Made by a program: the position numbers and the translations under genes. From CAXBPY01 sp003455275 (GTDB lineage Bacteria > Bacteroidota > Bacteroidia > Chitinophagales > UBA10324), in contig CAXBPY010000014.1 of the NCBI GenBank assembly GCA_963977675.1, positions 1-57,164 of the forward strand: a stretch of DNA of 57,164 bases, in the 5' to 3' direction. This document shows, one piece after another, positions 32,401-40,630 of this stretch (position 1 is its first letter; each line of letters begins with the position of its first letter). The notes beneath the pieces were generated by a model. The model was not told the origin of the DNA and did not search any database. It worked only from the letters and a program-made list of their open reading frames with translations.

Positions 32401-33317
32401 TTGGAACCGGGTTACAGATTGGGGTTTTAGCTACAGCAAATCTTTATCGTAACAGCGACGGAGCAGTTTATCCTTATACAGTTCCCGGTATACTTTCAAT
32501 TACAGGAAACAATGCAAATGATCCGGTGCGTTACTACTTCCTCTATAATTGGAAACTTCAACCGGCATCATGTATTTCTACACGCACTTCGGTAACTGCA
32601 ACTATCGGCAACCTGGATGCAAGCATTTCGCCGAATGGAAATATTAATTTGTGCGGAACAGGTTCAGTTACCTTAAGCGGAGCAGGGGGAGCCTTTTCTT
32701 ATAATTGGAGCAATGGAGCAACCACACAAAGCATTACTGTTTCTTCTGCCGGAACTTATTCCCTGGAAGTTACAAATGGAACCGGTTGTACCGGCTACTC
32801 ACAAACCGCAGCAGTATCAGTATCCGTGTCGCCGGTTGCGGCTTTTGGAAACACAACTTCCGGATTTAATGTTAACTTCAATAACACAAGCACTTTCGCC
32901 ACCACTTACTCATGGGATTTTGGAGATGGCGCAACATCTTCAAATGCGAACCCGAGTCATGTTTATACTGTTGATGGAAGTTATACAGTCACATTAATTG
33001 CATGCAATGGAAGTTGTTGTGATACCACTTTCAAAACTGTAGAAATTGCTACCGGTATCAGCAGTATCAATAACAATGAAGGATGGACAATTTATCCAAA
33101 CCCATCGATGGAAAATTTTAATCTCTTTTATTCTGGTTCAGGCAATGTAGAATCTCTTAAACTGTTTAACACACTTGGACAATTGGAATGGAGTGCTTCT
33201 AAACTTGATCAAAGTTTTTGGAAAATTGATGCAGAAACTCTTGCTGCCGGAACATATTTCCTTTCAGCTAAAACAAACACAGGGTTAAAAATTTTCAAGC
33301 TTGAAAAAATGAATTAA
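29442..33317 (+). CDS. Secreted M4 (thermolysin-type) metalloprotease with PKD, CUB and T9SS domains
   Basis: A 1291-residue exported protease. It has a signal peptide (1-20), an FTP/propeptide region (about 30-230), and an M4 catalytic domain (about 240-545) with zinc motif CGHEITHGVTEH near 371, third ligand Glu in GAMNEGFSDCIG near 394 and a catalytic-site His near 455-462 in HQNSTIISHWFYLL. These are followed by PKD 1 (WDFGDGTTST, near 584), a CUB-like beta domain (about 640-760), PKD 2 (near 790), an Ig-like region, a further beta domain (GRFEYFDVY-type, about 925-1040), another Ig-like domain, PKD 3 (near 1157) and a T9SS sorting tail (from about 1215). Length far exceeds simple thermolysins because of the adhesion-type modules. 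Confidence 0.93.
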   Translation: MKKVLSVALIVCAAISVSAKEIRGTAANQMIKGTNRIFINDKNGFPTFIYMAPGQEIAPALFQRWMRAAFHSTNQLGWQELYTSKDESGKSHVHYIETWNGVPVTGSMWITHIQNGKIISCNGWFVPVINSTTDYSISESVALGFALSDINAQTYRWQSPVYEQMAREQQQSATATWYPKGELYYASVNGDNKNFRLCYRFDVYAISPLSRNYIYVDANTGEIISKENRIHTADVLGTAHTQYLGIETITTDSFAGGYRLREAGRGNGIETYNMLTGIDYAAAVDFTDADNDWNNVNAAMDEYATDAHYGAEMTYDYYMLNHNRNSIDDAGMLLYSYVHYDVNYSNAFWDGAEMTYGDGNNTPFTALDVCGHEITHGVTEHTCNLAGGGEPGAMNEGFSDCIGTAIEYYAGGATADWTVGEDLGFVIRDMANPANSGNPDTYQGNNWDFITQEVHQNSTIISHWFYLLSVGGTGTNDNGYTYNVPAHGIATASDIAYNAWRDYMFSNAQYIDARQATLNSATDLFGACSSEVLDVAEGWHAVGVGGAFNDTVNVDFSQDITTSCTAPATFIFQNLSSNVSVYNWDFGDGTTSTAINPSHTYTSYGTYDVKLTGSGSCGNDSVLYAGLIQIDSTLPCVYMMPLTGSSTLTSCSGLLYDDGGPSGNYQNNEDVITTIAPPGATGLTLTFTSFNYENNYDYLYIYDGPSTASPLIGQYDNNNLPNGGTIVASGNSLTLESTSDQGLVLDGFAASWQCTTALPGVDFITDFTSTCSGDIHFTDLTTNSPQSWLWNFGDGFTSTLQNPSHNYAANGTYTVTLTVTNAIGTDSLVQTNLITVNHPNGPVGLNGNNCATGTVDLNATGGGGSLVWFDAPTGGNQVGTGSTFTTPYLSSTTNYYVEEEVIAAPIFGGAPDNTIGLGGNYNNPNNDRFEYFDVYAPIHLTSVVVYAQGTANRTFQLLDAGGNILLDTTINVADGTQEVFLNWDLPVGTGLQIGVLATANLYRNSDGAVYPYTVPGILSITGNNANDPVRYYFLYNWKLQPASCISTRTSVTATIGNLDASISPNGNINLCGTGSVTLSGAGGAFSYNWSNGATTQSITVSSAGTYSLEVTNGTGCTGYSQTAAVSVSVSPVAAFGNTTSGFNVNFNNTSTFATTYSWDFGDGATSSNANPSHVYTVDGSYTVTLIACNGSCCDTTFKTVEIATGISSINNNEGWTIYPNPSMENFNLFYSGSGNVESLKLFNTLGQLEWSASKLDQSFWKIDAETLAAGTYFLSAKTNTGLKIFKLEKMN

Positions 33318-33334
33318 GATTTTTAGTTCGAAAC

Positions 33335-33373
33335 CAAAAAAGTCCCTGGAAAAATTCCATGGGACTTTTTTTG
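33335..33373 (+). terminator. Rho-independent terminator after metalloprotease gene
   Basis: AGTCCCTGGAA pairs with TTCCATGGGACT (one bulged base) around a short A-rich loop, preceded by A6 and followed by a run of T. The A/T flanks mean it could work in both directions. It lies 18 bases after the stop codon. Confidence 0.85.
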
Positions 33374-33476
33374 TATCTATTTAATGCAAATTGTTTCTTC
33401 TATCGATAGTGAATTCACCATTCTGAAATTATATAAAACTTCTTGTTATTTTTCACGCTCAAAAACAAAACACACT

Positions 33477-33875
33477 ATGGGAATGATGAAAGAATTTAAG
33501 GAATTCGCGATGCGCGGAAACCTGGTCGATATGGCTGTCGGCGTTGTAATGGGTGCAGCATTCGGAAAAATTGTATCTGCTTTTGTAGATGGAATGGTAA
33601 TGCCGGTTGTAGGGTTGCTTACAAGCGGAAAAGATTTTTCATCTCTGACATTTGAGATACAGGCCGCAACTGCTGATAAGCCCGCCGTTTACATTTATTA
33701 CGGGACATTTATTACCGTGGTAATTGATTTTCTGATTGTGGCATTTGCAGTCTTTATGGTTGTAAAAGCACTAAACCGCATGAAGAAAAAAGAAGAAGCT
33801 GCACCTGCCGCTCCTCCTGCTCCAAGCAATGAAGAAAAATTGCTGATGGAAATTCGTGATGCACTGAAGAAATAA
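33477..33875 (+). CDS. mscL: Large-conductance mechanosensitive channel
   Basis: A 132-residue inner-membrane channel that opens under high membrane tension to release solutes. The N-terminal MGMMKEFKEFAMRGNLVDMAVGVVMGAAFGKIVSAFVDGMVMPVVGLL is the amphipathic helix plus TM1 of MscL. TM2 follows (FITVVIDFLIVAFAVFMVVKALNRMKKKEE), and then the C-terminal cytoplasmic helix NEEKLLMEIRDALKK. The frame is open from 33384, but the ATG at 33477 is the family start. A terminator follows. Confidence 0.95.
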   Translation: MGMMKEFKEFAMRGNLVDMAVGVVMGAAFGKIVSAFVDGMVMPVVGLLTSGKDFSSLTFEIQAATADKPAVYIYYGTFITVVIDFLIVAFAVFMVVKALNRMKKKEEAAPAAPPAPSNEEKLLMEIRDALKK

Positions 33876-33895
33876 ATTCAAAACCTGCAATAACA

Positions 33896-33932
33896 TCCCT
33901 CGCTACATTGAAGATTGGAGCGAGGGATTTTA
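33896..33932 (+). terminator. Terminator after mscL
   Basis: A perfect 9-base stem TCCCTCGCT/AGCGAGGGA with a 14-base loop is followed by TTTTAATTT. It lies 20 bases after the mscL stop. Confidence 0.8.
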
Positions 33933-33979
33933 ATTTGCCCCCGCCCGAAACTGATAGGGAAAAACAAATAAAAAAGCTG

Positions 33980-34933
33980 ATGAAAAAAATTTTACTGATT
34001 GCATTTAGTCTTTCAATTGTCAACTTATTAATTACAACAGAAACAAAAGCTCAAACGAAAGCCGATACCTCTTGGAAAAAAGGTGGATTCATTTCTTTGA
34101 ATCTTTCGCAAACACAATACACTAACTGGGCTGCCGGAGGCGAAAATTCTTTTGCTCTCAATGGTTTGTCAAATACTTTTTACAACTACCGTAAAGAAAA
34201 AATGTATTGGGAAAATTCGCTTGACCTTGCTTACGGTTTAGTGAAGTTAAATAAATTTCCAATCCGGAAAAGTGACGATAAAATTGAATTGAATTCAAAA
34301 TTTGGAAAACTTGCCTCAGGTAAATTTTATTATAGTGCACTGTTGAATTTTAAATCTCAGTTTTCTCCCGGCTATAATTATCCGGATGACAGTACTGTGA
34401 TTTCTCAATTTCTTGCTCCGGCTTATTTGACAATCGCGTTGGGGATGGATTATAAGCCGAATGATTATTTTTCAATGTTCCTTTCGCCTGCCACCGGCAG
34501 ATTTACAATTGTGAACAACGAAACGATTGCCGATGCCGGAACATATGGAAATGAAGCAGCTGTTTTTGATTCAAGCGGAGCAATAATTACTCACGGTAAA
34601 AAAATCCGTTCGGAATTCGGAGCTTCATTCAATGCAAAATTTCAAAAGGATATTATTAAGAATGTTAACCTGATGGCGAAGCTGAATCTTTTTAATAATT
34701 ACACTGATAAAGTAGCTGCAAATAGGGCAAACATTGATGTAAATTTTGAGGCACTGCTTGCAATGAAGGTGAACAAATATTTATCAGCGAGCATCTATGC
34801 AAATGCTATTTATGATAACGATATTCTTGTTCCTGTTTATTCTGAAACCAATGGAGTGAAAACACAAATTGGAACAGGTCCGCGCTTACAGCTGAAAGAT
34901 GTAATTGGCGTTGGCTTCGCTTACAAATTTTAA
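33980..34933 (+). CDS. DUF3078 domain protein (envelope)
   Basis: A 317-residue exported protein: signal peptide MKKILLIAFSLSIVNLLITTETKAQ, then the DUF3078 pattern DTSWKKGGFISLNLSQTQYTNWAAGGENSFALNGL, WENSLDLAYGLVKLN, RKSDDKIELNSKFG and repeated aromatic beta-strands ending in GVGFAYKF, typical of an outer-membrane beta-barrel. Its role is unknown. The start at 33980 was preferred over 33908, which would begin inside the terminator. It is 2 bases upstream of def. Confidence 0.88.
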   Translation: MKKILLIAFSLSIVNLLITTETKAQTKADTSWKKGGFISLNLSQTQYTNWAAGGENSFALNGLSNTFYNYRKEKMYWENSLDLAYGLVKLNKFPIRKSDDKIELNSKFGKLASGKFYYSALLNFKSQFSPGYNYPDDSTVISQFLAPAYLTIALGMDYKPNDYFSMFLSPATGRFTIVNNETIADAGTYGNEAAVFDSSGAIITHGKKIRSEFGASFNAKFQKDIIKNVNLMAKLNLFNNYTDKVAANRANIDVNFEALLAMKVNKYLSASIYANAIYDNDILVPVYSETNGVKTQIGTGPRLQLKDVIGVGFAYKF

Positions 34934-34935
34934 AA

Positions 34936-35532
34936 ATGAATTTACCAATTGTTGCTTATGGCGATCCGCTGCTGAGAAAAAAGGCAGAAGATATTTCAAT
35001 TGACTATCCTAACCTGAAAGAGGTAATTGCAAACATGTATGACACCATGTATAATGCATCTGGTGTTGGTTTGGCCGCTCCTCAAATTGGCCTTTCCGTT
35101 CGCTTATTTATCATCGACAGCGCTCAAATTCTCAATAAAAAAAATGATAAAGCTGAAGATGACGACGATAATGATTTCGAAGGCGAAGAAGGTGTTAAAC
35201 AGGTTTTCATTAATGCAAAAGTTCATTCGCGTGCCGGAGAAAAATGGATTTATAATGAAGGATGTTTAAGCATTCCAAACATTCGCGAAGACATTACCCG
35301 CCCTGATGAAGTGGATATTGAATATCTTGATGAGGATTTTAAGCATTATCGAAAAAAATTTTCAGGTTTTACAGGAAGAATTATTCAGCACGAGTTTGAT
35401 CATATTGAAGGAATTCTTTTCACCGATCATTTAAAGCCATTGAAAAAAAGATTGTTAAAAAACCGGCTCGAGAAAATTTCGCGTGGCGATGTGAAAGTTG
35501 ATTACAAAATGAAATTTCCGGTTAAGAAGTGA
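34936..35532 (+). CDS. def: Peptide deformylase
   Basis: Removes the N-formyl group from new proteins. The 198 residues contain all three motifs: GVGLAAPQIG near residue 37, EGCLSIPNI near 112 and QHEFDHIEGILF near 151, with Cys and two His as metal ligands and Glu as catalyst. An acidic insertion (KKNDKAEDDDDNDFEGEEG, about 70-90) precedes the conserved FINAKV. ATG follows the DUF3078 stop by 2 bases, so the two genes are probably co-transcribed. Confidence 0.96.
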   Translation: MNLPIVAYGDPLLRKKAEDISIDYPNLKEVIANMYDTMYNASGVGLAAPQIGLSVRLFIIDSAQILNKKNDKAEDDDDNDFEGEEGVKQVFINAKVHSRAGEKWIYNEGCLSIPNIREDITRPDEVDIEYLDEDFKHYRKKFSGFTGRIIQHEFDHIEGILFTDHLKPLKKRLLKNRLEKISRGDVKVDYKMKFPVKK

Positions 35533-35539
35533 TGAGTTT

Positions 35540-35606
35540 TTGGAAATTGGAAATTGTTAGCTAATACAGTTACTTTCTAATAACGAATAACAATAAACTA
35601 ACAACC
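35540..35606. repeat. Two heptamer arrays between convergent genes
   Basis: TTGGAAA occurs twice plus a partial third copy (35540-35560). Then AATAACG, AATAACA, ATAAACT, AACAACC run from 35579 to 35606 with exact 7-base spacing. The reverse complement of the second set reads GTTATTC, GTTATTA, GTTTATT, close to the words at 12200-12227. The array fills the gap between def and the convergent envelope gene. Confidence 0.8.
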
Positions 35607-35607
35607 C

Positions 35608-36249
35608 TTACTTATTCGGATTTTTATACTTCCCGTTTTTTAAGTCAGAAAAAAACTGTGCCCACGCAAGCGGATTCATGATGTTCATTGATTTTGCCTG
35701 TCCGTAGTAATACATACTTTGAGAATAATTATTCAAAACCATCATTGAATTAATATCTGGGTCCGAGTCTTTTGACAGGGCTAAAGTTTTAAGGTAATCT
35801 GGATCCAGGTTTTTGCGCGCACGCGCTAAATCGTCATCGGGAACATCAGTGTGTATAAATGCATAAGGAAACTGATCCTTGCTTCCCCACGGATACACAA
35901 CTGCGCCGGCTAACATGTAATAGGTCGGTGTTAGATAAATATTAGTTGAAATTTTTTGCAGCACATTTTCAGATGGAACAACAATTTGAATCTGCTTAAA
36001 ACCAATGCACGAAAAAATAATCGTATCTCCTTCATTTCCTACCACTGTGAAAAAACCATTAAAGCTGCTGATCGAACCTTCGCCGGTATTAATGTCATAA
36101 ATTGTTGCAAATGGAATTTCTATATGAGGAGAATCAATAGAATATAATACACCACTAAATTGGATTACTTTTTTAGAAGTATCCTGAGCGAAACTAAAAA
36201 TTGAAAAAAAGATTATCGGGAAGAGTGTGATTGCTCTCTTATACAGCAT
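35608..36249 (-). CDS. Carboxypeptidase-regulatory-like domain protein
   Basis: A 213-residue exported protein: a hydrophobic N-terminus (LFPIIFFSIFSFAQ), then a CarboxypepD_reg-like beta domain (FSGVLYSIDSPHIEIPFATIYDINTGEGSISSFNGFFTVVGNEGDTIIFSCIGFKQIQIVVPS), as found at the N-terminus of many TonB receptors but here standing alone. The rest (YMLAGAVVYPWGSKDQFPYAFIH, then NPLAWAQFFSDLKNGKYKNPNK) is not recognised. It is likely periplasmic or outer-membrane associated. Confidence 0.75.
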   Translation of the reverse strand: MLYKRAITLFPIIFFSIFSFAQDTSKKVIQFSGVLYSIDSPHIEIPFATIYDINTGEGSISSFNGFFTVVGNEGDTIIFSCIGFKQIQIVVPSENVLQKISTNIYLTPTYYMLAGAVVYPWGSKDQFPYAFIHTDVPDDDLARARKNLDPDYLKTLALSKDSDPDINSMMVLNNYSQSMYYYGQAKSMNIMNPLAWAQFFSDLKNGKYKNPNK

Positions 36250-36290
36250 TCAGCAAACTTATAACTTACAATAAAATAAAGGAATTCTGA

Positions 36291-36863
36291 TTAGGATTTT
36301 TGTACCTGAGCTTTAACTTTTGAAACCTTTGTTTTCCCTTTATACTTTTTCATTGCAGAAAAACCAGAAAGCGATTGAACAAGAAAAAATATACCGGCCG
36401 GAAGAGCTACAAATAAAGAAGCGACCCCGATTGGCTTATTGTTCTCGCTTACCATTAATAGATAAGGAACGCAAATCATCAATAAAGCGCCAACCATTTC
36501 AGCCACAAACATGACATACGGGTAAGTGTGTGTACTCTGATAAAATTTAGACCTGGTAAATTCTTTAAAAGGCAGCCGCGCATGAACAGTAGCGCGTTCA
36601 CGGGCTATTGTAACATAATGTTTGTATGAAGGATATGTTTCCGGGTTATGGTATGTTCCCAAATCTTCCTCAAATAATTCCCGGGTTTTTCTGTGAGTGA
36701 GAATGTCATAGGCTTCATTCAATAAAATAAATTGTTGCTCTGCATCTGGGGCACTGTTAAATTCCGGGTGAAGTTCTCTCGAGCGTTTTCTGAAAGAGCG
36801 CTTGATTTCCATTTCTGATGCATCATGCTCGATGCCCATTATTTTACAGTAATCATTTAGCAT
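36291..36863 (-). CDS. Membrane J-domain protein with HPE motif
   Basis: A 190-residue protein with an N-terminal J domain (about 1-65: LNDYCKIMGIEHDASEMEIKRSFRKRSRELHPEFNSAPDAEQQFILLNEAYDILTHRKTRELFEEDLG) and two membrane helices (about 110-165: YVMFVAEMVGALLMICVPYLLMV; VASLFVALPAGIFFLVQ). The invariant HPD of J domains is HPE here (36762-36770). Asp-to-anything changes at this site usually abolish stimulation of DnaK, so it may be a degenerate J-like protein. The start at 36863 (MLNDYCKIMG) was chosen over 36914. Confidence 0.85.
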   Translation of the reverse strand: MLNDYCKIMGIEHDASEMEIKRSFRKRSRELHPEFNSAPDAEQQFILLNEAYDILTHRKTRELFEEDLGTYHNPETYPSYKHYVTIARERATVHARLPFKEFTRSKFYQSTHTYPYVMFVAEMVGALLMICVPYLLMVSENNKPIGVASLFVALPAGIFFLVQSLSGFSAMKKYKGKTKVSKVKAQVQKS

Positions 36864-37018
36864 AGCATAAATAATTTGTCCTAAAAGTATATAAATCATT
36901 TTTAATGAACACAAACAGAGTCATATTTTTTAACAAAGGATTGTTAGAGTGCTGTGAATAACGGAATGCATAAGTTCCTATTGCCCGATAGAATTTCTTT
37001 TGACAATTACATTTGCGT

Positions 37019-37037
37019 TCCCGAAAAAATATCGGGA
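37019..37037. other. Small hairpin upstream of gcvP
   Basis: TCCCGA-N7-TCGGGA forms a 6-base-pair stem 34 bases upstream of the gcvP start. It is too small for a glycine riboswitch and has no U-tract. It may be a protein-binding site or chance. The 207-base gap has no other visible feature. Confidence 0.35.
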
Positions 37038-37070
37038 CTACAATTAAAAAATCAAACCAACCCTACTTGA

Positions 37071-39935
37071 ATGTCCAGTTCTTTTTTGCGCCGCCATATT
37101 GGAATAAGTGATCACGATAAAAATGAAATGCTGAAAGCCATTGGCGCTTCATCACTCGACCAACTGATTCAGGAAACTATTCCTTCTTCTATTCTTTCAA
37201 ATAAAAAACTGAATTTGCCTGAAGCGCTCAGCGAGTTTGAGTACTTGCAAATGATGAAATCAATAGCCTCCAAGAACAAAGTGTTTCACTCTTTTATTGG
37301 AATGGGTTATTACAACACCATTACTCCTTCGGTTATTCTTCGTAACATTTTTGAAAATCCGGGATGGTACACGCAGTATACTCCTTATCAGGCAGAGATT
37401 GCGCAAGGCAGATTGGAAATGCTTCTCAACTATCAAACCATGGTTTCTGATTTAACCGGTTTGCCGGTGAGCAATGCATCGTTGCTGGATGAAGGCACTG
37501 CGGCTGCTGAAGCAATGACTTTATTGTTTCATGCAAATGGAAAAGAAGACACAAAAAATATTTTTCTAGTTGCTGATTCATGTTTCCCGCAAACGATTGA
37601 CATATTAAAAACTCGCGCAACTCCACTTGGAATTGAATTGGTGATTTCTTCTCCGGAAAAATTTCAGTTCTCTGAAAAAGTATTTGGCTGCATTGTTCAG
37701 TATCCTGATGGTTTCGGAAATGTGAATGATTATTCTTCACTCATTGCAGAAGCAAATAAACATGGAGTGAAAGTGGTAATGGCAACTGACTTGCTTGCGC
37801 TCACTCTCTTAAAATCTCCCGGAGAGCTGGGAGCAGATGTAGCTGTTGGTTCAGCGCAACGGTTTGGAGTGCCGCTTGGTTTTGGCGGACCGCACGCTGC
37901 ATTCTTTGCTGCGAAAGATGAATACAAGCGATTGATGCCCGGTCGCATAATTGGAGTTTCGATTGATGCGCAAGGTCAGCCTGCTTACCGTATGAGTTTG
38001 CAAACCCGTGAGCAACACATCAGGAGAGAAAAAGCAACTTCAAACATTTGTACTGCGCAGGCTTTGCTGGCTAACATGGCTGCGGCTTATGCAATTTATC
38101 ACGGTGCTGAAGGCGTGAAAAACATTGCAGAAAAAATTTCTTCGCTCACACGAGCTCTCGCTGATGGAATTGAAAAAACAGCGAAAGTGTTTGAAGTGAT
38201 TCATCAAAATTATTTTGATACTCTATTTGTAAAAGTTCCTCGTTCTGAAACTTTAAAAGTGCTTGCTGAATCAGTTGGAATTAATTTCCGAATTATTGAT
38301 GACCGTCATATTGGAATTTCACTGGATGAAACCTCCACAGAAAAAGATGTGAATGATATTCTGCTTCTCTTCAGCAAAGCTTGTGAAGGTGTTGTGGTGA
38401 AAGCAACTATTTCTTCCGACTTAAAAAATATTCCTGTTTCACTTAAAAGAAATTCTGCTTACTTAACGCATCCTGTTTTCAATCGCCATCATTCTGAATC
38501 GCAAATGATGCGCTACCTGAAACAATTGGAGAACAAAGACCTTTCGCTCAATACCAGCATGATTTCATTGGGAAGTTGCACCATGAAACTGAACGCTGCG
38601 ACCGAAATGATTCCGGTGAGCTGGCCTGAGTTTTCTGCAATTCATCCTTTTGCTCCTTCAAATCAAACTAAAGGTTATGCGCAAATAATTTCTGAACTTG
38701 AAAATTATTTGTGTGCCATCACAGGGTTCGATGCGTGTTCACTGCAACCGAACTCAGGAGCGCAAGGTGAGTATGCTGGACTGCTTGTAATCATGGCTTA
38801 TCACAAAGCGCATAATGAAGGACACAGAAATGTTGCGCTCATTCCTTCTTCCGCTCACGGAACAAATCCTGCCAGCGCGGTGCTTGCAGGAATGAAAGTG
38901 GTGGTAACGAAGTGCGACGAAAAAGGAAATATTGACCTCAACGATTTGCGCGCGCGAGCCGAGGAACACAAAAATGATTTAGCATGTTTGATGGTGACTT
39001 ATCCATCAACACACGGTGTGTTTGAAGAAAGCATTAAGGAGATTTGTGAAATCATTCACTCACAAGGTGGGCTCGTGTATATGGATGGCGCCAATATGAA
39101 TGCGCAAGTGGGTTTGACTTCTCCTTCATCAATTGGTGCTGATGTCAATCACATTAACCTTCACAAAACATTTGCAATTCCGCATGGCGGAGGCGGACCC
39201 GGCATGGGACCCATTTGCGTGAATAAAAAATTAGCTCCTTATCTGCCCGGTCATGCCGTGGTAAAAACAGGAGGAGAAAATGCTATTCATTCGGTGAGTG
39301 CGGCTCCATGGGGCAGCGCTTCCATTCTCTTGATCAGTTACGGTTATATCAGAATGCTGGGAGCTGATGGTTGTGCCGATGCAACTCGCTATGCGATTCT
39401 AAACGCAAACTACATGAAGAGCAAACTCGAAAAAGAATATTCCATTTTATATCAGGGTACCAATGGAAGATGCGCGCACGAAATGATTGTAGACATGCGC
39501 GAGTTTAAAAAGTTTGGTGTTGAAGTGGAAGATGTAGCGAAGCGATTGATGGATTATGGTTTCCACGCTCCAACAGTTTCGTTTCCTGTGCCCGGCACTA
39601 TGATGATTGAACCCACCGAAAGCGAAGACCGCGAAGAACTCGACCGGTTCTGTAATGCAATGCTGAGTATCAGAAAAGAAATTCAGGAAGTGGCCGATGG
39701 AGTAGCTGATAAAGAAGATAACCTGCTGCACAATGCGCCGCACACTGCTGGTGTGGTTACAGCTGACGAATGGAATCATTCCTACTCACGCACACGCGCA
39801 GCATATCCGCTTGCTTATCTCACCAAGAATAAATTCTGGGCTTCTGTATCGCGTATCAACAACACCGCAGGCGACAGAAATTTGATTTGCGTGTGCCCTC
39901 CTATTGAAAGTTATGCTGAGGAAGTGGTTAGTTGA
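37071..39935 (+). CDS. gcvP: Glycine dehydrogenase (decarboxylating), P protein
   Basis: PLP enzyme of the glycine cleavage system; it decarboxylates glycine and passes the aminomethyl group to GcvH. The 954-residue single-chain form has both halves fused: FLRRHIGISDHDKNEMLKAIG at the start, FIGMGYYNTITPSVI, YTQYTPYQAEIAQGRLEMLLNYQTM, then in the second half SLGSCTMKLNAATEM, LQPNSGAQGEYAGLL and the PLP Lys near 699 in HINLHKTFAIPHGGGGPGMGP. Neither gcvH nor gcvT is nearby. Confidence 0.97.
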   Translation: MSSSFLRRHIGISDHDKNEMLKAIGASSLDQLIQETIPSSILSNKKLNLPEALSEFEYLQMMKSIASKNKVFHSFIGMGYYNTITPSVILRNIFENPGWYTQYTPYQAEIAQGRLEMLLNYQTMVSDLTGLPVSNASLLDEGTAAAEAMTLLFHANGKEDTKNIFLVADSCFPQTIDILKTRATPLGIELVISSPEKFQFSEKVFGCIVQYPDGFGNVNDYSSLIAEANKHGVKVVMATDLLALTLLKSPGELGADVAVGSAQRFGVPLGFGGPHAAFFAAKDEYKRLMPGRIIGVSIDAQGQPAYRMSLQTREQHIRREKATSNICTAQALLANMAAAYAIYHGAEGVKNIAEKISSLTRALADGIEKTAKVFEVIHQNYFDTLFVKVPRSETLKVLAESVGINFRIIDDRHIGISLDETSTEKDVNDILLLFSKACEGVVVKATISSDLKNIPVSLKRNSAYLTHPVFNRHHSESQMMRYLKQLENKDLSLNTSMISLGSCTMKLNAATEMIPVSWPEFSAIHPFAPSNQTKGYAQIISELENYLCAITGFDACSLQPNSGAQGEYAGLLVIMAYHKAHNEGHRNVALIPSSAHGTNPASAVLAGMKVVVTKCDEKGNIDLNDLRARAEEHKNDLACLMVTYPSTHGVFEESIKEICEIIHSQGGLVYMDGANMNAQVGLTSPSSIGADVNHINLHKTFAIPHGGGGPGMGPICVNKKLAPYLPGHAVVKTGGENAIHSVSAAPWGSASILLISYGYIRMLGADGCADATRYAILNANYMKSKLEKEYSILYQGTNGRCAHEMIVDMREFKKFGVEVEDVAKRLMDYGFHAPTVSFPVPGTMMIEPTESEDREELDRFCNAMLSIRKEIQEVADGVADKEDNLLHNAPHTAGVVTADEWNHSYSRTRAAYPLAYLTKNKFWASVSRINNTAGDRNLICVCPPIESYAEEVVS

Positions 39936-39973
39936 TTTGAAGATATTTTGTAAATAATTCGGACATCAAAATC

Positions 39974-40630
39974 ATGGCAGCAAAAACAAACTGGGCGGAA
40001 GCCATGAAGCCTCTGATAAAAAAATACAAGGGCAAAAAACATCCGCTGCATTACAGTAATCTTTATGAATTAATTGTGATGGTTGTTCTTTCAGCCCAAA
40101 GCACCGACGACCAAATCAATAAAATAGTTCCTGCATTCTTCAAGGCGTTTCCATCTCTTTCATCTTTATCTAAAGCTACTGCAGAAGATTTCAGGCCATA
40201 CATCAGTACAGTAAGAAGTTTTTTTAAGAAATCAGAATGGCTGATCAAAATTGCTCAGCAATTAAAAGACGAAAAAAATATTCCGCTCACCATGGATGAG
40301 CTTACTGCATTACCCGGCATTGGTCGTAAGAGTGCGAATGTGATTATGCGTGAGAGTGGCGCGAAACCCGAAGGCGTAATTGTGGACTTACATGTTGTGC
40401 GAGTTGCGCCAAGAATCGGAATTGCAAAAGGAACTGATCCTAAAAAAATTGAAGCACAAATCATGGCTGTGATCCCGCAGAAGGATTGGGGAATTGGAAT
40501 GGACTTATCATTTCTCGGAAGAGAAATTTGCCGGCCTACAAATCCTAAATGCCCGGAGTGTCCCATAAATAAAGTTTGTTATTATTATACGAAGGCTCAA
40601 AAGACACCTTCTCTTCTGAAGAAAAAATAA
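39974..40630 (+). CDS. nth: Endonuclease III-type DNA glycosylase
   Basis: Base-excision repair enzyme removing oxidised pyrimidines. The 218 residues contain the helix-hairpin-helix LTALPGIGRKSANVIM near 110 with the catalytic Lys region, the catalytic Asp in VDLHVVRVAPRIG near 140, and a C-terminal 4Fe-4S site Cys-x6-Cys-x2-Cys-x5-Cys (CRPTNPKCPECPINKVC). The cluster would be supplied by the Suf system. It lies 38 bases after gcvP and abuts the convergent gene. Confidence 0.93.
   Translation: MAAKTNWAEAMKPLIKKYKGKKHPLHYSNLYELIVMVVLSAQSTDDQINKIVPAFFKAFPSLSSLSKATAEDFRPYISTVRSFFKKSEWLIKIAQQLKDEKNIPLTMDELTALPGIGRKSANVIMRESGAKPEGVIVDLHVVRVAPRIGIAKGTDPKKIEAQIMAVIPQKDWGIGMDLSFLGREICRPTNPKCPECPINKVCYYYTKAQKTPSLLKKK

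Noticed and set aside
33384..33476. N-terminal extension of mscL
   Set aside because: The extra residues have no family match, and the ATG at 33477 gives the conserved channel start.
36865..37070. Glycine riboswitch upstream of gcvP
   Set aside because: The gap has only a 6-base-pair hairpin; I see none of the conserved aptamer cores or a second aptamer, and no terminator before the gene.
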